64,000 nt of DNA from Diploptera punctata (Eukaryota; Arthropoda; Insecta; Blattodea; Blaberidae): assembly GCA_030220185.1 (NCBI GenBank), contig JASPKZ010002337.1:2079501-2143500 (forward strand). The letters are read 5' to 3'. A model generated the notes under the pieces. That model ran no database searches. It was not told the origin of the DNA and was given only the letters and a program-made list of their open reading frames with translations. Shown piece by piece: positions 60,619 through 64,000 of the stretch. A program made the position numbers and the translations under genes. How positions within the stretch are numbered: position 1 is the stretch's first letter; every line of letters begins with the position of its first letter.

Positions 60619-60675
<57 letters not shown>
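60619..60675. repeat. (AAT)n microsatellite
   Basis: About 18 uninterrupted AAT triplets. Confidence 0.9.
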
Positions 60676-60699
60676 TATTTCCGGTTTTAACAATGTTGA

Positions 60700-61200
60700 T
60701 ACATTTTTCCGGCACTAATGATTTGTCTTCAATTTCCCTTTATAGTTTTCCTCCATTCGTCTCTATTATAATTTATAGCACATTTCTTCCTTTATTTCCC
60801 AGTCCTTCAAAGTTCCCTTGGATCCACGTGAGATTTGGTCATCTTTTCCTTCTCGTTCCTGATGGTGTCCATTCCATTTTTTTTTTTTTTTTTGTAATCT
60901 TTCATCCTCCATTCGCCTAATATGCCCGTGCCATTTTAATAGCTTTTCTTGCATAAATTCTAAAATTGAGTTTTGTACATTCATGTTCTCTTTTATAACT
61001 TCATTTCTAATTTTCTCTCTCCTTGATATCCTAGCAGATCTTCTCCAATAGTCCATTTCTGGTACCATTAATTTTCTTTTCATCTGATTATTTACAGTCC
61101 AAACCTCTGAATCGTAAGTCATAATACTTCTAACTATTGTTTAAAAAAAATAATTTTAGTTTCTCTTTTAGTATGTTTATCCCATAATATTCAATTCAGG
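60700..61200 (-). mobile_element. LINE family Z/W tail
   Basis: Minus strand: MTYDSEVWTVNNQMKRKLM, EMDYWRRSARISRREKIR, ILEFMQEKLLKWHGHIRRM. An A run on the coding strand near 60882-60893 breaks the tail. Confidence 0.65.
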
Positions 61201-61339
61201 GCAGATATTACATAATAATAATAATAACAATAATAATAATAACAATAATAATTTATTTTATCTTTATTAAGAATTTATCTACAGTACAGTAGTTTTCCTA
61301 CACCCCATTGTAAATTGTAATTCTCCATAAATCCCTATT

Positions 61340-62412
61340 CATTCCACATTTGTGGATTTAGAAAAGACATATGACACTGTAACTTTACAAAAGTTGTGGG
61401 AAGCATTAGAAGATATGGCCATAAATGATACAATTATTAATGCAATAAAAAATGTGTATAAAAATGCAGTATCTAAAATTAAAATTGGAAATATGTATCA
61501 GAAGAAATTAAAGTAACAAAAGGCCTTTGTCAAGGTTGTAGCATATCACCAACATCATTTAAGATATTTATACATAAAGCACTGTCAAACTGGAGCAAAA
61601 AATGTTCAGGAATGGGGGTACCAAGTGGGGATGGATCAACAGATACAATATATACACTGTTATTTGCGGATGACCAGATAATAATTGCTCAAGAATATGA
61701 CGACATGGAGTTTATGTTCAGAAAATTATTGGACGAATACGATAACTGGGGTTTGAAAATAAATTTAGAAAAAACATTTTATATGGGATGTGGAGCCGAA
61801 ACCGAAAATTTGATATTAGAAGATGAAAAGGGGTATATTAGAGGATGAGAAGAATTTGAGTATCTGGGAGTAAAATTAGATAAGAAGATAAACAAGAAAG
61901 TGATATTAAGAACAGAATACATAAAGGTAGAGCAATAACAGCAATGATGAATGGAGTCTTATGGAACAGACATATAACCAGGAAAAATAAGTTACAAATA
62001 TATAATTCAATAGTGAGAAGTACTGTCACATATGGAGCTGAAGTTTGGAAATTCAACAAAAACTTAGAACAAAAACTTATGTCGATGGAAATGGATTTCT
62101 TGAGGAGAGCAGCAAGATGTTCAAAATTAGACAAAATAAGAAACACTGTCATAAGAGAAAAAATGAATATTGGTTATTCAATAGTAGATTATATACAGTA
62201 TAAGCAATTAAATTGGTATGGCCACGTACGACGAATGCAAGAAGAAAGATTACCCAGGAAAACATTGGAATGGTGTCCACCTGGAAGAAGGAGGAGAGGA
62301 AGACCTCGAAACTCGTGGATGGAGGAAATAAGAACTGGAATGAGAGCAAGGGGACTAGAGGACATGGATTGGATGGAGAGAGACGAGTGGAGAAGAAAAA
62401 TAAAACTTTAGG
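61340..62412 (+). mobile_element. LINE reverse transcriptase to C-terminus (family Z), three frames
   Basis: The longest LINE coding stretch in the window. FVDLEKTYDTVTLQKLWEAL begins the palm region. A shift near 61500 leads to KGLCQGCSISPTSFKIFIH, then LLFADDQIIIAQEYDDMEF (catalytic ADD) and GLKINLEKTFYMGCG. A stop and shift near 61848-61910 leads to AMMNGVLWNRHITRKNK, YNSIVRSTVTYGAEVWK, MEMDFLRRAARCSK, YGHVRRMQEERLPRKTLEW, GRRRRGRPRNSWMEEIR and a stop at 62410-62412. The endonuclease and 5' end are absent. Confidence 0.82.
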
Positions 62413-62529
62413 CATAGAAAGATGTGTAAACATTAAAATTCTGTATATAAATAAAATAAATCCCTATTCTCTACATCATTCTCTGCTAATCCTTTCGACA
62501 CCATACTCCTATGCACTTCTTGAACCCAC

Positions 62530-63115
62530 TGTTTTTTTTTTTTTTTGGTTTCCCCTTTCTTCTGTTGCCCTCCACTTCAAAGTGTAATATCATCTTAGGT
62601 ATCCTATCATGTCATCTGACATCCTCTTTACGTGACCAAACCATTTATCTTCTTTCTTCAATAACTTCTAAAATATATTTTTGACCATCCATTATTTATC
62701 TGATTTTAGTATTTATAATGTTTTCTCCACTAAAATTTCTAGAAGCCATCCTGCAAAAGACCATCTCCGTCACCAATAGTCTGTGTGTTCATATCTGTTA
62801 AATGTCCACGTTTAATAATAATAATAATAATTTTATTTTTATTTATATACAAATGTTCAATGTTTACACATCTTTCTGTGCCTAAAGTTTTATTTTCTTT
62901 CTCCATTCGTCTCTATCCATCCACTCCATTTCCTCTAGTCCTCTTGTTCTAATTCCAGTTCTTATTTCTTGCATCCACGAGTTTCGAGGTCTCCCTTTCC
63001 TTCTTCTTCCAGGTGAGCACCATTCCAATGTGTTTCTGGGTAACCTTTCTTCTTGCATTTGCCGTACATGCCCATACCAATTTAATTGTTTATATCTTAT
63101 ATAATATACTATTGA
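62530..63115 (-). mobile_element. Two LINE tails in reverse orientation
   Basis: 62530-62810 resembles family W. 62835-63115 is a family Z tail, inverse to 62215-62440 (ttacacatctttctgtgcc against ggcatagaaagatgtgtaa). The pair flanks 62440-62835 as a loop. Confidence 0.6.
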
Positions 63116-63119
63116 ATGT

Positions 63120-63120
63120 C

Positions 63121-63172
<52 letters not shown>
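63120..63172. repeat. (AAT)n microsatellite
   Basis: About 17 AAT triplets directly at the 3' end of the following LINE (minus orientation). Confidence 0.9.
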
Positions 63173-63173
<1 letters not shown>

Positions 63174-63177
<4 letters not shown>

Positions 63178-64000
63178 CTTACTCACTGGCACTATCGAAC
63201 CCTTAGGTTCATGGCCGCGCAGACATAAGCTCTCCATACATCCCTATCCTGAGATAATGCTTTCCAATCATTTCCTGTATAATCTACTACCCTCAAATCA
63301 TAGTTAATGTTATTCTCCCACCTCATTCTTGGTCTACCAACTGGGCGTTTTCCCTCTGGCTTTCCTACAAGAAGCTTCCATGCACGTCTTTCATTCCCCA
63401 TACGTGCAACATGTCCTGCCCATCGCAGTCTACGAGACTTAACTGTTCTTATTATATCTGGCTTCCTATAAAGACCATGTAGTTCATTGTTATGTAGTCT
63501 TCTCCATTCACCTGTCTGTTCATCTCTCTTTGGTCCAAAAATGTTCCTAAGAACTTTATTCTCAAATACTCGTAATCTCCTTTCCTCCCTTAAAGTAAGA
63601 GTCCATGTTTCGCATCCATATAATATAACTGGTAGAATAATAGTTTTATATATTTTCAGCTTAACGTTTTTTGAAAGGAGTTGGGACATCAAGAGTCTCA
63701 GCAATGCATAATAGCACGCATTTCCAGAATTGAGCCTATGTTTAATTTCTTTGTGCATCTCATTCCTATTTGTGATTATTGTTCCTAGGTATTTGAATTC
63801 AGCCACTTCCTCAAAATTTCCCTCATTTGTCATTAGCTGTCCATTTCCATTATATAATGTATTTCTACGTGTGACCATATATTTAGTTTTATTGATATTT
63901 ACATCCAGTCCTAATTTCTTAGTGTTACTCAATAGTGTGTGCGTGTTGTCCTTTAGTATCTCCTCGCTATCGGCCAATAATACTAAATCATCTGCATAAA
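63174..64000 (-). mobile_element. LINE family Y, reverse transcriptase to 3' end (continues off the window)
   Basis: Minus strand: YADDLVLLADSEEI at the window edge (catalytic YADD), then NTKKLGLDVNINKTKYMV, EFKYLGTIITNRNEMHKE, NVKLKIYKTIILPVILYG, FENKVLRNIFGPKRDEQTG, RLRWAGHVARMGNERRAW and DRDVWRAYVCAAMNLRVR with a stop at 63192. The tail is a (TAAG)n run. The ORF is open for the whole 827 bases, so it is the youngest copy. It is the reference for about nine truncated copies in this window. Confidence 0.85.

Noticed and set aside
63116..63307. Polyasparagine ORF
   Set aside because: Translation of an AAT microsatellite running into antisense LINE sequence.

Overview
This is a window of an animal nuclear genome: AT-rich, with long introns, GT-AG splice sites and a very high density of transposable elements. 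The LINE tails, piggyBac, pogo/Tigger and Penelope-like elements, and a conserved insect-type membrane protein, suggest an insect, probably a large-genome hemimetabolous one. The species is inference. There is no bacterial or viral gene organisation.

Host gene 1 (+ strand, 41-21209, starting left of the window): at least seven exons with matching splice phases encode a single-pass membrane protein. In order it has a CUB domain, an LDL-receptor class A module, a transmembrane helix and a cytoplasmic tail with three PPxY motifs. This matches the architecture of Drosophila Culd, a CUB/LDLa protein of endocytic trafficking. The last exon carries a one-base frame break, then a run of 19 repeats of 13-14 residues. 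Its introns hold most of the mobile DNA described below.

Penelope-like elements (PLEs), 0.2-34.3 kb: many copies keep only the C-terminal GIY-YIG endonuclease region and the element end, usually arranged as inverted pairs (foldbacks) flanked by 11-14 bp target duplications. About twenty copies carry a compact hammerhead-ribozyme motif: CUGANGA, stem II, GAAA, a 2-3 bp stem III and a cleavage triplet. Stems I and II covary between copies. Every copy also has one extra nucleotide between the CUGANGA box and stem II. This ribozyme-bearing foldback family is the most striking system in the window.

Other elements in the left half: a pogo-type DNA transposon (8288-11147) with a nearly complete transposase broken by two frameshifts; an internally deleted piggyBac element keeping its cysteine-rich C-terminus, and two piggyBac-type MITEs; three Tigger-like deletion derivatives; and tRNA-derived repeats, one family of which sits between direct or inverted repeats.

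Right half (31-64 kb): dominated by 5'-truncated LINE tails from several families, often nested with visible target duplications, plus three or four tRNA-derived SINE families and simple repeats. Among them are three candidate small secreted-protein genes on the minus strand: 36506-37231, with possible alternative C-terminal exons near 31.6 and 32.0 kb; 44041-44208; and 53981-54220. One unrecognised 159-codon ORF lies at 21447-21926. The window ends inside a LINE reverse transcriptase at its YADD motif.
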